DNA from: Sebaldella sp. S0638 | GTDB lineage: Bacteria; Fusobacteriota; Fusobacteriia; Fusobacteriales; Leptotrichiaceae | NCBI RefSeq assembly: GCF_024158605.1 | Contig: NZ_JAMZGM010000007.1 | Coordinates: 1-64,000, forward strand | Reading direction: 5' to 3' | Length of the DNA: 64,000 nt | Shown here: piece after piece, positions 47,283 through 56,063 of the stretch | Layout: every line of letters begins with the position of its first letter | Numbering within the stretch: position 1 is the first letter of the stretch | Made by a program: the position numbers and the translations under genes | The notes under the pieces: model-generated | The model's database searches: none | What the model saw: the letters and a program-made list of their open reading frames with translations, nothing else | Told to the model about the DNA's origin: nothing

Positions 47283-48098
47283 TTATAATAAACCTATATA
47301 TCTTCCTATTACACCTACAAGTAAAGTTATACCTATCAGAAGAAGAGGCGATTTTCCTTTTCTCAGCAGGAAATACATAAGAAAAGTGTATGCCAGAGGA
47401 AGCAATGCCGGCATAATTTTATCCAATACATCTTCCTGAAGTGCTACTTTTGCCTGCCCTGCATTAATTACCACTGCAAGATTAAATCTTATATATGTGG
47501 CAATCAGTCCTCCAACCACTGCAAGCCCAAGTATACTTGCAGCTCTAGAAATACTCTGTGTATCTTCATTAAGTGTTTTGAGAGCACTAACTCCTGTTCT
47601 GTATCCATAGTGCATAAGTCCGTATATTAATCCAAAGTGAATTACGTTAAAAATTAAAAGAAAAACAAACGGTCCGGCTATACTTCCATTTATGGCAAGA
47701 GCAGAACCTATCCCCGCTGATATTGGAAGAAGAGTTAGCCATATCAAGGCATCTCCTATACCTCCGAGAGGTCCCATTGTAGCTATCTTTATACCTCTTA
47801 TTGTATCTATGTTTTCTTTATTCTCTTCCATTGCTATTACTATACCCTCTATAAATGTAACAAGAAAAGGGTGGGTATTAAAAAATTCCATGTGCATTGT
47901 CATAGACTTCGACATATCTTCTTTATTTTTATGAATTTTCTTTAGTCCCGGAATAATCGAATATAACCAACCGCAGGCTTGCATTCTTTCATAGTTAAAC
48001 GACGCCTGTACGAATAATCCTCTCCACGCCATTTTATTCAGGTCTTTCGCAGTAATTACCTTTTCTTTTGTCTGATCCACATAAGCATTAGATTCCAT
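47283..48098 (-). CDS. PTS mannose-family component IID (copy 2)
   Basis: 271 residues. SFNYERMQACGWLYSIIPGLKKIH, HMEFFNTHPFLVTFIEGI and MGPLGGIGDALIWLT show the family. It overlaps the IIC copy 2 end by 11 bases with AAAGGAGG ahead of its ATG. Diverged from copy 1, so it probably serves a different but related substrate or an additional affinity. Confidence 0.92.
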   Translation of the reverse strand: MESNAYVDQTKEKVITAKDLNKMAWRGLFVQASFNYERMQACGWLYSIIPGLKKIHKNKEDMSKSMTMHMEFFNTHPFLVTFIEGIVIAMEENKENIDTIRGIKIATMGPLGGIGDALIWLTLLPISAGIGSALAINGSIAGPFVFLLIFNVIHFGLIYGLMHYGYRTGVSALKTLNEDTQSISRAASILGLAVVGGLIATYIRFNLAVVINAGQAKVALQEDVLDKIMPALLPLAYTFLMYFLLRKGKSPLLLIGITLLVGVIGRYIGLL

Positions 48099-48867
48099 CG
48101 CTATATTCCTCCTTTGCTTCTGTATTTCCGCCTGTTCCGCCGGATCTGTCTTTTCTCAGATAGTAGTCATACATTGCTATACTCAAACCTATGAAGGCTA
48201 TTGCCATAATTTCCAGCTTCAAGAAAGCAGCCAGTACAAATCCTAATATAAGGAACCCGGCGAATTCTTTTTTCAGCATAATCTTCAAAAGCATACCAAA
48301 TCCCACTGCCGGCATCATTCCCCCGGCTACAGATAATCCTCCTATTAATTTTTCAGGCAACATCTGCACTACGCCCCTTGCAGCTTCTTCTCCGAAAAAT
48401 ATAGGCAAAAATGCAACTATGAAGTACGAACAAAATAAAATAAGCAGTCCCAGATAGTTTATTCTTTCAATTCCCCTTGTATTTGCTTCAGCTGCATATT
48501 CGTCAGCCTTATGCATTACTGGTGAAAATACAGTGAATAACAATGTTATCCCTGCCTGTGCTGCTATAGCGAAAGGTACTGCCACTCCCACTGCTATATT
48601 CGGATCTTCTTTAGTAAATATAGCAAAAGCAGTTCCTATAATCCCTCCTATTACTACGTTAGGCGGCTGTGCACCGGCAAGCGGCACCATTCCCATCCAT
48701 ACTAATTCTAACATTCCCCCTGCAACTAATCCTGTTTTTACATCTCCTAATATTATACCTACTACTAAACCTGTTACCACTGGTCTGTGAACATGCAGCT
48801 GAAGGTCAAACAAGTCAATCCCTGCCAGTCCTGCCCAGATTCCTATTAGTAACGCCTGTACGAACAT
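48088..48867 (-). CDS. PTS mannose-family component IIC (copy 2)
   Basis: 259 residues from the ATG at 48867 (GGAGGTGTTCTTA before it). A TTG nine codons earlier would contain the ribosome site. Membrane protein: GLVVGIILGDVKTGLVAGGMLELVWMGMVPLAGAQPPNVVIGG. First gene of the transcript from the promoter at 49168-49141. Confidence 0.92.
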   Translation of the reverse strand: MFVQALLIGIWAGLAGIDLFDLQLHVHRPVVTGLVVGIILGDVKTGLVAGGMLELVWMGMVPLAGAQPPNVVIGGIIGTAFAIFTKEDPNIAVGVAVPFAIAAQAGITLLFTVFSPVMHKADEYAAEANTRGIERINYLGLLILFCSYFIVAFLPIFFGEEAARGVVQMLPEKLIGGLSVAGGMMPAVGFGMLLKIMLKKEFAGFLILGFVLAAFLKLEIMAIAFIGLSIAMYDYYLRKDRSGGTGGNTEAKEEYSDGI

Positions 48868-49140
48868 TAAGAACACCTCCTGTTTTTGGTTCAATTTTAA
48901 AACATTAACTTAGGTTCAATCTATTAATGAAACTTATTGCAAGCTTTAATATTATACCCAGAAAGTAACTATAAATTGTATTTGATTTTTATATTACATT
49001 GAATTTAGAAATTAAATTTTCCATTTGAAATTTTAGATTATTTTTTGATAAGTTCCCGTGTTTTAATAATTTAGTATTAAGTATACGGAAGCAAGAAATG
49101 TTGTTTAAAGCCTTTTATGTACAATGCTTACTCAATATTT

Positions 49141-49168
49141 ATTATACCATCTTAACAAAAAATGTCAA
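49141..49168 (-). promoter_or_regulatory. promoter of the mannose-family PTS genes
   Basis: Minus strand TTGACA (49168-49163), 16-base spacer, TATAAT (49146-49141). Confidence 0.75.
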
Positions 49169-49527
49169 CTAAAGTTCGTTTCACCATAGACAGATAAATT
49201 CTTAATAATTTTCTTTTTCCTAGTATTTCCTAGAAATCCAGTTACGAATATCACTTTTAATTTATTTATTTTTAATTAATTACAAAATAATAATAACTAT
49301 TGTTTTTTATTTATTCTGATATATAAATTTTTGTTTATATAATTGAAATAAACATTTTAAAATACTATTTCATTATTTCAACACTTAATTTCCAGCGTTT
49401 TATAACATATTTATCAAAATTATAAACATACATTTTAAAATTTTTTTTCTTTAAATATTCTAAAATAGTAAAATAAATTTATTATCACCCTTGACTTTTA
49501 TTCAGAATAAATATAAGAATTATCATC

Positions 49528-49556
49528 TTGACCGAAAAAATTTTTTAGACTATAAT
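49528..49556 (+). promoter_or_regulatory. nagA promoter
   Basis: TTGACC (49528-49533), 17-base spacer, TATAAT (49551-49556). Leader about 75 bases. Confidence 0.8.
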
Positions 49557-49635
49557 TTGGATAAGATGTAAATATTTTATTCAGGCTGTATTTTTATTTT
49601 ACACGGTACTGATAATTTTACGGGAGGTATTTATT

Positions 49636-50763
49636 ATGGTATTAAAAAATATTGATATTGTATTGGAAGATGAAATAATCAAAAGCGATGTTCAGATAAA
49701 AAACGGTAAAATTTTCAAAATCTCTGCTGAGATAGATTCTGATGACTCAGCAGTTGACTGTACAGGAAAGTATCTTATTCCGGGATTTATAGATATGCAT
49801 ATTCATGGTATCGGAGGACATGATGCCATGGACGGAACAGTAGAAGCAATTACTGCTATGGCAAGAGAAGTGTTAAAAAGAGGTGTTACTTCTTTTCTTC
49901 CTACTCTGCTTACAGAATCTGTAGAAAGAATACATAACGGCTTTGAAGCAGTGAAAAAAACTATGGAGATAGAAGACGAGAATGCTGCTGATATAATCGG
50001 TGTCCATATGGAAGGCCCTTTTTTCTGCGATGAGTTCAAAGGAGCACAGAACCCTAAGTTTTTACAATACGGGACACTGGATACTCTGGAAACACTCGTA
50101 GGAAACTACTGGGATATTCTGAAAATACTCTCTGCAGCTCCTGAACGTATAGAATTCGATGTTATACAAAGACTAAAAGAAAAAAACGTTATTGCTTCAA
50201 TAGGACATACAAGTGCTGATAGTGAACTTGTAGATGAAGCCAGTCTCTTTGGTATGACTCACTGTGTCCATCTGTATAACGGTATGAAAGGACTCCATCA
50301 CAGAGAACCCGGTACTGCCGGTGCAATTCTGTATAATGACAGAATACACGCCGAACTGATTCTTGACGGAATACATGTCCACCCGAAAATGGCAAAGCTC
50401 GCCTATAAATGTAAAGGAAACAAGCTTGCTCTTATTACTGATGCCATGAGAGCCACAGGACTTCAGGACGGAAAATATGACCTTGGCGGACAGGACGTAT
50501 TTGTAAAAGGATATGAGGCAAGACTTGCTAACGGTTCATTGGCAGGGAGTACGCTTACAATGGACAGAGCCTTTAGAAATGCCTTGAAGTTTCTTGATTC
50601 TAATATCATAGAGGCTGTTAAGCTTACAAGCACTAATGCTGCTGACGAACTGGGACTTTCTTCCAAAGGAAAGATAGAAGTGGGAAGAGATGCAGATTTA
50701 CTTGTTATAGATAAAGAGTATAATATAGAAAAAATTATAAAAGCCGGAAAAATAATTTCTTAA
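49636..50763 (+). CDS. nagA: N-acetylglucosamine-6-phosphate deacetylase
   Basis: 375 residues. It removes acetate from GlcNAc-6-phosphate (or GalNAc-6-phosphate in AgaA relatives) in the cytoplasm. Metal-site motifs: GFIDMHIHGIGGHDAMDG, VHMEGPFFCDEFKGAQNP, ASIGHTSADSE, THCVHLYNGMKGLHHREPG, and the catalytic Asp in ALITDAMRATG. C-terminal KGKIEVGRDADLLVID is typical. GGGAGG ribosome site. Divergent from a mannose-family PTS that may bring in the N-acetyl sugar. No nagB or agaS is seen nearby. Confidence 0.95.
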   Translation: MVLKNIDIVLEDEIIKSDVQIKNGKIFKISAEIDSDDSAVDCTGKYLIPGFIDMHIHGIGGHDAMDGTVEAITAMAREVLKRGVTSFLPTLLTESVERIHNGFEAVKKTMEIEDENAADIIGVHMEGPFFCDEFKGAQNPKFLQYGTLDTLETLVGNYWDILKILSAAPERIEFDVIQRLKEKNVIASIGHTSADSELVDEASLFGMTHCVHLYNGMKGLHHREPGTAGAILYNDRIHAELILDGIHVHPKMAKLAYKCKGNKLALITDAMRATGLQDGKYDLGGQDVFVKGYEARLANGSLAGSTLTMDRAFRNALKFLDSNIIEAVKLTSTNAADELGLSSKGKIEVGRDADLLVIDKEYNIEKIIKAGKIIS

Positions 50764-50781
50764 AAACCGGTTCATAAAAAT

Positions 50782-50836
50782 ACCGGACACGCATTGTAAA
50801 TTCTATTCCAAAGACCAATGCCGTGTCCGGTTTTTA
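50782..50836. terminator. bidirectional terminator, nagA / PhzF-like gene
   Basis: ACCGGACACG and CGTGTCCGGT (10 bp) with inner CATTG/CAATG pairing, followed by T5. Confidence 0.9.
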
Positions 50837-50855
50837 TTTATTTTGATAAATTATT

Positions 50856-51719
50856 TCAAAGAAAAATTTCTCCCGCATAAACTGCTTCTCCCTTTATTTC
50901 TATACCAAGATTCCCATCTTTCTTCTTCACATTCACATAGACAATCCCGTCTTTCCCTATTTCATGCCCTTGTTCTATTGCTATATTTTCTTCATCTGAT
51001 GGTTTTATGAATTTTATATAATATGCTCCCATTACACCAGAAGCTGTTCCTGTAACAGGATCTTCCACAGTTTCTGAAAACGGTGATGAAAAATGCCTTC
51101 CGTGCATATCTGCGTTCTCATTATAAGTTTCAAGGCAAAAAGGATGTACTGAAGCTTTTGGTTTTTCTGTTAGTATTTCAGGGAATTTTTTATTATCAGG
51201 TTTCATCTTCAAAAAAGTATCCAGATTTTTTACAGGTACCAGTAAAGTCCATATCCCTGTACTTCCATATATTACAGGAAATTTCTCCTCTATACCATCC
51301 TCTCTTATACCCAGTGCTTCTGCCAGTTTTGCTTTATCTCCGCGGAATTCTTCAAACTGTGCCGGCAGCTGTTTCATTCTTATGAAAGTTTTTCCATTAT
51401 TCCCGATTTCCATATTTACATTGATTATTCCCGATAATGTTTCTACAGTTTTTATTTCCTTATTTTCTTTTTCAAATAATGCATATACTCCAGCAATTGT
51501 CGCATGACCGCATAAGTTCATTTCATGTCCCGGAGTAAAATATCTCATCTTTATATCTGCCGTTTTTGAGGCAAGCAGGAATACCGTCTCGTTGAAACCT
51601 ATTTCTCCGGCTGTTTTCTGCATTTCTTCTTCTGTAATATCATCACATTCAAATACCACTCCTGCAGGATTCCCCATACCCGCTTTATCTGTGAATGCTT
51701 CATATCTATATATTTTCAT
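50856..51719 (-). CDS. PhzF-family isomerase-like protein
   Basis: 287 residues. Diaminopimelate-epimerase-like fold with two alike halves. Motifs: KAGMGNPAGVVFE, GFNETVFLL with the catalytic Glu, GHEMNLCGHATIAG, EDPVTGTASGVMGAYY. PhzF isomerises a dihydro-anthranilate in phenazine synthesis. Most bacterial relatives, including lone ones like this, have unknown substrates. No phenazine genes are present. Confidence 0.9.
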   Translation of the reverse strand: MKIYRYEAFTDKAGMGNPAGVVFECDDITEEEMQKTAGEIGFNETVFLLASKTADIKMRYFTPGHEMNLCGHATIAGVYALFEKENKEIKTVETLSGIINVNMEIGNNGKTFIRMKQLPAQFEEFRGDKAKLAEALGIREDGIEEKFPVIYGSTGIWTLLVPVKNLDTFLKMKPDNKKFPEILTEKPKASVHPFCLETYNENADMHGRHFSSPFSETVEDPVTGTASGVMGAYYIKFIKPSDEENIAIEQGHEIGKDGIVYVNVKKKDGNLGIEIKGEAVYAGEIFL

Positions 51720-51765
51720 TATTTTTCCTCACTTATAATATTATTCTATTGATATTCTGAAATAT

Positions 51766-52125
51766 TCATTCTGAATAAAATTCGCAAATTTCCTTGAGAT
51801 TATACTTTTCTGATATTTCATTTTCCCAAGCTGTATATTCTTCATTTTTACACGGCTCAGGGTAAGGAATACCATTTAACCAATACATGTCTCCATATAT
51901 TAAAAGCATAGCCCAATGATAAGGAACTTCATGTATCAAGCAGTAAACCTCTGTGATTCTTTCCACTTTTCCGGTTAAATTCGATTTATTAACAATTTTT
52001 CCTGCTTCCTCATATGTTTTATCTGCGAACTTTACCATATTCCATTTTATATATTCACAAAAACTATATTGATTAAAAATAATTTTCTCATTCTTATCCA
52101 AAAAAACAATTCCGTCTTTGACCAT
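51766..52125 (-). CDS. hypothetical cytoplasmic protein
   Basis: 119 residues, acidic, no signal or membrane segment. It contains FCEYIKWNMVKFADKTYEEAGKIV, EVYCLIHEVPYHWAMLLIYGDMYWLNGIPYPEP and a C-terminal NEYTAWENEI-like helix. The tryptophan/tyrosine-rich centre suggests a compact fold. No family recognised. The start follows GAGGTGAATTT. It precedes the PhzF-like gene on the same strand by 46 bases. Confidence 0.65.
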   Translation of the reverse strand: MVKDGIVFLDKNEKIIFNQYSFCEYIKWNMVKFADKTYEEAGKIVNKSNLTGKVERITEVYCLIHEVPYHWAMLLIYGDMYWLNGIPYPEPCKNEEYTAWENEISEKYNLKEICEFYSE

Positions 52126-52226
52126 AAATTCACCTCAATGTTAAAATAACAATACTGAATTATATCACAGAAAATGAAAGCACCCAAATCATCTGATACG
52201 TTTTAAGAATAATCAATGATATTAAA

Positions 52227-52250
52227 AAAATGAGCCTTTCAGCTCATTTT
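52227..52250 (-). terminator. terminator of the mtlD-deoC-PTS operon
   Basis: AAAATGAGC and GCTCATTTT pair around six bases, T-run on the minus strand, 70 bases past the last gene. Confidence 0.85.
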
Positions 52251-52319
52251 CCACTTCCCTCTTTGAAAGAGTTGTTCTTTTCTATTTACACTTCCATATA
52301 AATATATTTTTTACAGTTA

Positions 52320-53366
52320 TTAATCCTCAAAATTAATAACGTTTTTCAAACCGCTTCCGTCTGAAGCCTTTTTCACAGCTTCACTTATATCATCAAGTTT
52401 GAATCTGCTTGAAATTATTTTTTTCATTGGAATAAGACCGTTTTCTACCAGTGCCAGTGATTTTCTGTACTGTATAAGACTCGCACGTGCACTTCCATGT
52501 ACAGCAAGCTGTTTGTAATGTATTGTATTTGAATTTAACAGTACATTTTCTCTGTCCTTTGGCAATCCTCCGAAAAATAATACTCTTCCGTTCATATTCA
52601 TTAATTCTATGGCAGAACTTTGTGCTTCAGGCGACGGAGCTGCTATTATACATACATCTACACCGTTTCCTTTAGTTTCGGCCATTATTTTCTCTTTTAA
52701 TTCCGACGGCATTACAGTTATTATATCAGGATCAAGTTCTTTACACAGCCCAAGTCTGTCTTCAGAAAGATCATTCATAAATACTTTTACTGCTCCCTGT
52801 ATTTTTGCAAGAAATGCGTGCATTATACCTATAGGCCCTGCTCCTATTATAAGTACAGTGTCCCCAAGTTCTATATTTACTCTGCTCTGCCCGTTAAAAA
52901 CACATGATAACGGCTCTACAAGCGCTGCTTCTTCATATGATATTTTTTCATCAAGTTCTACAAGATTTCCTTGGTTTACTGCTTTTGCAGGAATTTTCAG
53001 ATATTCTGCAAAACCACCCTGAAGATTTATACCAAATGCTTCATATGTTTCACATAAATGTGTATTTCCGCTCACACATCTGTCGCATGTACCGCATCCC
53101 ATGTTAGGTGCTATTGCCACTCTCATGCCCGGTTTATATTTTTGTACATTTTTTCCTGTTTCAGCTATTTCACCGCTGATCTCATGTCCAAGTATTCTCG
53201 GATTATCTTCATTTACTCCTGCATACCCGTTTTTAACCATTCTTATATCTGTTCCGCAGATAGCTGCGGATTTTACTTTTACAAGTATTTCATCATCATT
53301 TATTGCTGGTTTTTCTGTTTCTTTCAGCCTTAAATCATTAGCATTATATAGAAATGCTGCTTTCAT
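52320..53366 (-). CDS. zinc-dependent alcohol/polyol dehydrogenase
   Basis: 348 residues from the ATG at 53366 (AGAGGTGG five bases ahead). Medium-chain dehydrogenase: catalytic zinc CGTDIRMVKNGYAGV and LGHEISGEI, structural zinc CGTCDRCVSGNTHLC, NAD-binding VLIIGAGPIGIMHAFLA. Similar in build to sorbitol and threonine dehydrogenases. Last gene of the polyol operon, 21 bases after the IIBC start region. It presumably oxidises the imported polyol or its phosphate, but the substrate is unknown. Confidence 0.9.
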   Translation of the reverse strand: MKAAFLYNANDLRLKETEKPAINDDEILVKVKSAAICGTDIRMVKNGYAGVNEDNPRILGHEISGEIAETGKNVQKYKPGMRVAIAPNMGCGTCDRCVSGNTHLCETYEAFGINLQGGFAEYLKIPAKAVNQGNLVELDEKISYEEAALVEPLSCVFNGQSRVNIELGDTVLIIGAGPIGIMHAFLAKIQGAVKVFMNDLSEDRLGLCKELDPDIITVMPSELKEKIMAETKGNGVDVCIIAAPSPEAQSSAIELMNMNGRVLFFGGLPKDRENVLLNSNTIHYKQLAVHGSARASLIQYRKSLALVENGLIPMKKIISSRFKLDDISEAVKKASDGSGLKNVINFED

Positions 53367-53387
53367 AAATGCCACCTCTTTCTTTTT

Positions 53388-54776
53388 TTATGCATTAACT
53401 GCAACTTCTTTTTTCTTTTTAAGAACTATCACTGCGAAAGCTGCCACTACAGTTCCTGCTGCTATGGCAATGATATATCCAAGCAGGTTACCCACTGCCC
53501 CCGGTATTGGAAGTACGAATATTCCTCCGTGCGGAACTGCCAGTCCGCATTTAAACAACATTGAAAGTCCTCCTGTAACTGCCGAACCTAAAACTACTGA
53601 CGGCAACACTCTCAGAGGATCTGCCGCCGCGAATGGTATCGCGCCTTCGGTTATAAATGAAAGTCCTAATACCCACGCTGTTTTTCCTGCTTCTCTTTCC
53701 TCTGCTGTAAATTTATCTTTTGCTATAAGCGATGCAAGTGCCATACTTAAAGGCGGTATCATACCTGATGCCATTACCGCTGCCATTACCATTGATGTCT
53801 GTCCGGGCTGTAAGCTCGTAAGCGATGCCACTCCGAAGAAGTATGCTGCTTTCCCTATAGGCCCTGCCATATCTATAGCCATCATTGCCCCAAGTATTAT
53901 TCCTAATCCTACAGAGTTTATACCGCTTAATCCGTTCAGCCAGTCTGTCATAAAGTTATTTAATGCTGTAAATGGTTTTCCTAAAATATAAATCATTACC
54001 AGTCCCACTATCATTGAAGATAACAGCGGTAAAATAAGTACAGGCATTAATCCCTGAAATGCTTTTGGTATTTTTATTACCTGCTTCAATAATATTATAA
54101 CATATCCTGCAAGAAAACCTGCAACTAATGCTCCTAAAAAACCTGCTCCTATGGCATTAGCAAGCATTCCGCCTATCATCCCCGGAACAATACCCGGTCT
54201 GTCAGCAATAGAGAACGCTATAAATCCTGCAAGTACCGGAAGCATTAATGCAAACGACGTTCCTCCGCCTATCTGCATAAATGCCGCGGCTAATGTACCT
54301 TTCTGATCTCCTGCATTTATTCCTCCAAGTGCAAATGCAAGGGCTATCATTATTCCACCCGCTACTACAAACGGTATCATATATGATACACCTGTCATAA
54401 GATGCTTATAAGGCCCGAGATTTTTTTCTTTTGCTGTTTTTGCCTGTTCAGCAGCTTTTTCAGCCTGATACGCAGTCGTCAGCTTTGAAGCTTTTTCTAT
54501 AAGGGCTTTTGGATCTTTTATCGCTTCGTCTACATTTACTTCTATAAGTTTTTTTCCTATAAATCTGTCTTTATTCACTGATGTACTCGCAGCTATTATT
54601 ACTGCATCTGCTTCTCTGATATCTTTGTCTGTAAGCACATTTTCCGCACCTATTGACCCTTGTGTTTCTACTTTCATCTCTACATTCATTTCTTTCGCTG
54701 CTATCTGTAAAGCCTCTGCTGCCATATAAGTATGCGCAATCCCCGTCGAACAAGATGTTATTGCTACATATTTCAT
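53388..54776 (-). CDS. PTS fructose-family component IIBC
   Basis: 462 residues from the ATG at 54776. An ATG two codons upstream touches the AGGAGG site. IIB domain (about 1-100) with Cys9 in AITSCSTGIAHTYMAAEAL (CPTGIAHT in most relatives, here with Ser in place of Pro). IIC domain (about 115-462) with some nine membrane segments: GVSYMIPFVVAGGIMIALAFALG, ADRPGIVPGMIGGMLA, AMMAIDMAGPIGKAAYFFG, SFITEGAIPFAAADP, GLAVPHGGIFVLP. Imports a fructose-like sugar or polyol with phosphorylation. Confidence 0.93.
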   Translation of the reverse strand: MKYVAITSCSTGIAHTYMAAEALQIAAKEMNVEMKVETQGSIGAENVLTDKDIREADAVIIAASTSVNKDRFIGKKLIEVNVDEAIKDPKALIEKASKLTTAYQAEKAAEQAKTAKEKNLGPYKHLMTGVSYMIPFVVAGGIMIALAFALGGINAGDQKGTLAAAFMQIGGGTSFALMLPVLAGFIAFSIADRPGIVPGMIGGMLANAIGAGFLGALVAGFLAGYVIILLKQVIKIPKAFQGLMPVLILPLLSSMIVGLVMIYILGKPFTALNNFMTDWLNGLSGINSVGLGIILGAMMAIDMAGPIGKAAYFFGVASLTSLQPGQTSMVMAAVMASGMIPPLSMALASLIAKDKFTAEEREAGKTAWVLGLSFITEGAIPFAAADPLRVLPSVVLGSAVTGGLSMLFKCGLAVPHGGIFVLPIPGAVGNLLGYIIAIAAGTVVAAFAVIVLKKKKEVAVNA

Positions 54777-54860
54777 AAACATTCCTCCTAGACCTTTTTC
54801 AATTTCTTTTTATACTTGAGTAGAACAGTGAAGTACATATATTAACCTTGATATTCTGTT

Positions 54861-55307
54861 TTAGTTATTCAGTAATTCTATTATTTCAGCAGATTTTTCT
54901 GCATTTCTAAGCCCGTCTCTGAATTCTTTATGCATTAATTTTCTTGCAAAACTTGTTAGTATTCTTATATGTGTGTCATCTGAATTTTCAGGAACTGCTA
55001 TTAAAAATACAAGATCACTCTTTACTCCGTCCATTGACTCAAAATCCACACCATTTTTTACTCTTCCAAATGCCAGTGAAGGTTCCTTTACCCCGGCACT
55101 TTTACCATGAGGAATGGCTACTCCCATTTCTACCCCTGTAGATCCTATTTCCTCTCTTTTCAGCACATCCTGATAATATGCCTCTTTGTCCAGAAGCCTT
55201 CCCTCTTTGTCCAAAAGTTCTATAAGCTCTTTTATTACATCCAGCTTAGTTTCACCTTTCAGATCTAAATCAATAAGATTTTCATTCATTAACTTATTTA
55301 TATCCAT
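54861..55307 (-). CDS. PTS fructose-family component IIA
   Basis: 148 residues from the ATG at 55307, after GGAAGGAG. The TTG five codons upstream overlaps that site. Phosphohistidine in GVAIPHGKSAGVKEPSLAFGR. Also VFLIAVPENSDDTHIRILTSFARKLMH. Donor to the IIBC encoded 84 bases downstream. Confidence 0.93.
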   Translation of the reverse strand: MDINKLMNENLIDLDLKGETKLDVIKELIELLDKEGRLLDKEAYYQDVLKREEIGSTGVEMGVAIPHGKSAGVKEPSLAFGRVKNGVDFESMDGVKSDLVFLIAVPENSDDTHIRILTSFARKLMHKEFRDGLRNAEKSAEIIELLNN

Positions 55308-55373
55308 TTTTTCTCCTTCCAAAGAATTTAAACTTCCTTGTTACCCTTAATTAAATATTTTACACAGGCTGGT

Positions 55374-56048
55374 TTATTTATTTCTTTTGTCAAATTCATT
55401 CATAATTTCTATTCCTGCACTTGTTCCTATTCTTTCTGCTCCTGCTTCCATCATTGCAAGGAATGTGTCAAGGTCTCTTATTCCTCCTGCTGCTTTTACT
55501 TTTACTTCATCTTTTACTATTGACTTCATTAGTTTTACATCTTCTAATGTTGCTCCTCCTGTACCGAATCCTGTTGATGTTTTTATAAAATCAGGTTTTA
55601 CTTTTACAGCGATTTCACTTACTTTTACTTTTTCTTCGTCTGTAAGATAGCAGTTTTCAAATATTACCTTTGATAAAACATTCTTTTCTTTACACGCTTT
55701 TACTATTTCGGCCATTTCTCTTTCTATGTAATCATAGTCTTTTTCTTTAAGTCTTCCTATGTTTATTACATAATCAATCTCGTCTGCTCCTTCTTCTATA
55801 GCCTGTTTAGTTTCATGTACTTTGTTTTCTATAGTTGTCTGCCCAAGAGGAAAACCTATTGCTGCTCCAACATGCACTCCTGTCCCTTTCAGAAGCTCGC
55901 TGCATAATTTTACAGGATATGAATTTATTGCTACCATCTTAAATCCGTAATCTGCCGCTTCCTTACAAAGTTTTTCAAAATCTTCTGTTACTGCATACGC
56001 TCTTAACTGTGTATGATCTACCATTTGTGCCAAATCTTTTTTTTCCAT
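55374..56048 (-). CDS. deoC: deoxyribose-phosphate aldolase
   Basis: 224 residues. Class I aldolase splitting 2-deoxyribose 5-phosphate into glyceraldehyde 3-phosphate and acetaldehyde. Schiff-base Lys in [14 protein letters not shown], second Lys in [12 protein letters not shown], and [14 protein letters not shown]. Length normal. Lying inside a polyol PTS operon rather than with nucleoside genes is unusual. It may act on a deoxy-ketose phosphate from the same pathway (inference). Confidence 0.94.
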   Translation of the reverse strand: MEKKDLAQMVDHTQLRAYAVTEDFEKLCKEAADYGFKMVAINSYPVKLCSELLKGTGVHVGAAIGFPLGQTTIENKVHETKQAIEEGADEIDYVINIGRLKEKDYDYIEREMAEIVKACKEKNVLSKVIFENCYLTDEEKVKVSEIAVKVKPDFIKTSTGFGTGGATLEDVKLMKSIVKDEVKVKAAGGIRDLDTFLAMMEAGAERIGTSAGIEIMNEFDKRNK

Positions 56049-56063
56049 TGTTATCCTCCGTTT

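Larger units (their letters stand above)
48868..49635. other. divergent PTS / nagA control region
   Basis: About 770 bases with one promoter on each strand and a PTS-side leader of some 265 bases. The leader contains a second TATAAT near 48957 with only a weak -35, and ATTGAACC twice (about 48887-48923). Otherwise AT-rich with no gene seen. Confidence 0.5.

Noticed and set aside
50856-51719. Phenazine biosynthesis locus
   Set aside because: Only a lone PhzF-family gene is present. Such homologues are common in organisms that make no phenazines.
53101-53991. 296-residue open frame antisense to the zinc dehydrogenase and PTS IIBC
   Set aside because: The minus-strand genes are strongly supported by motifs. 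The antisense frame is low complexity with no signature.
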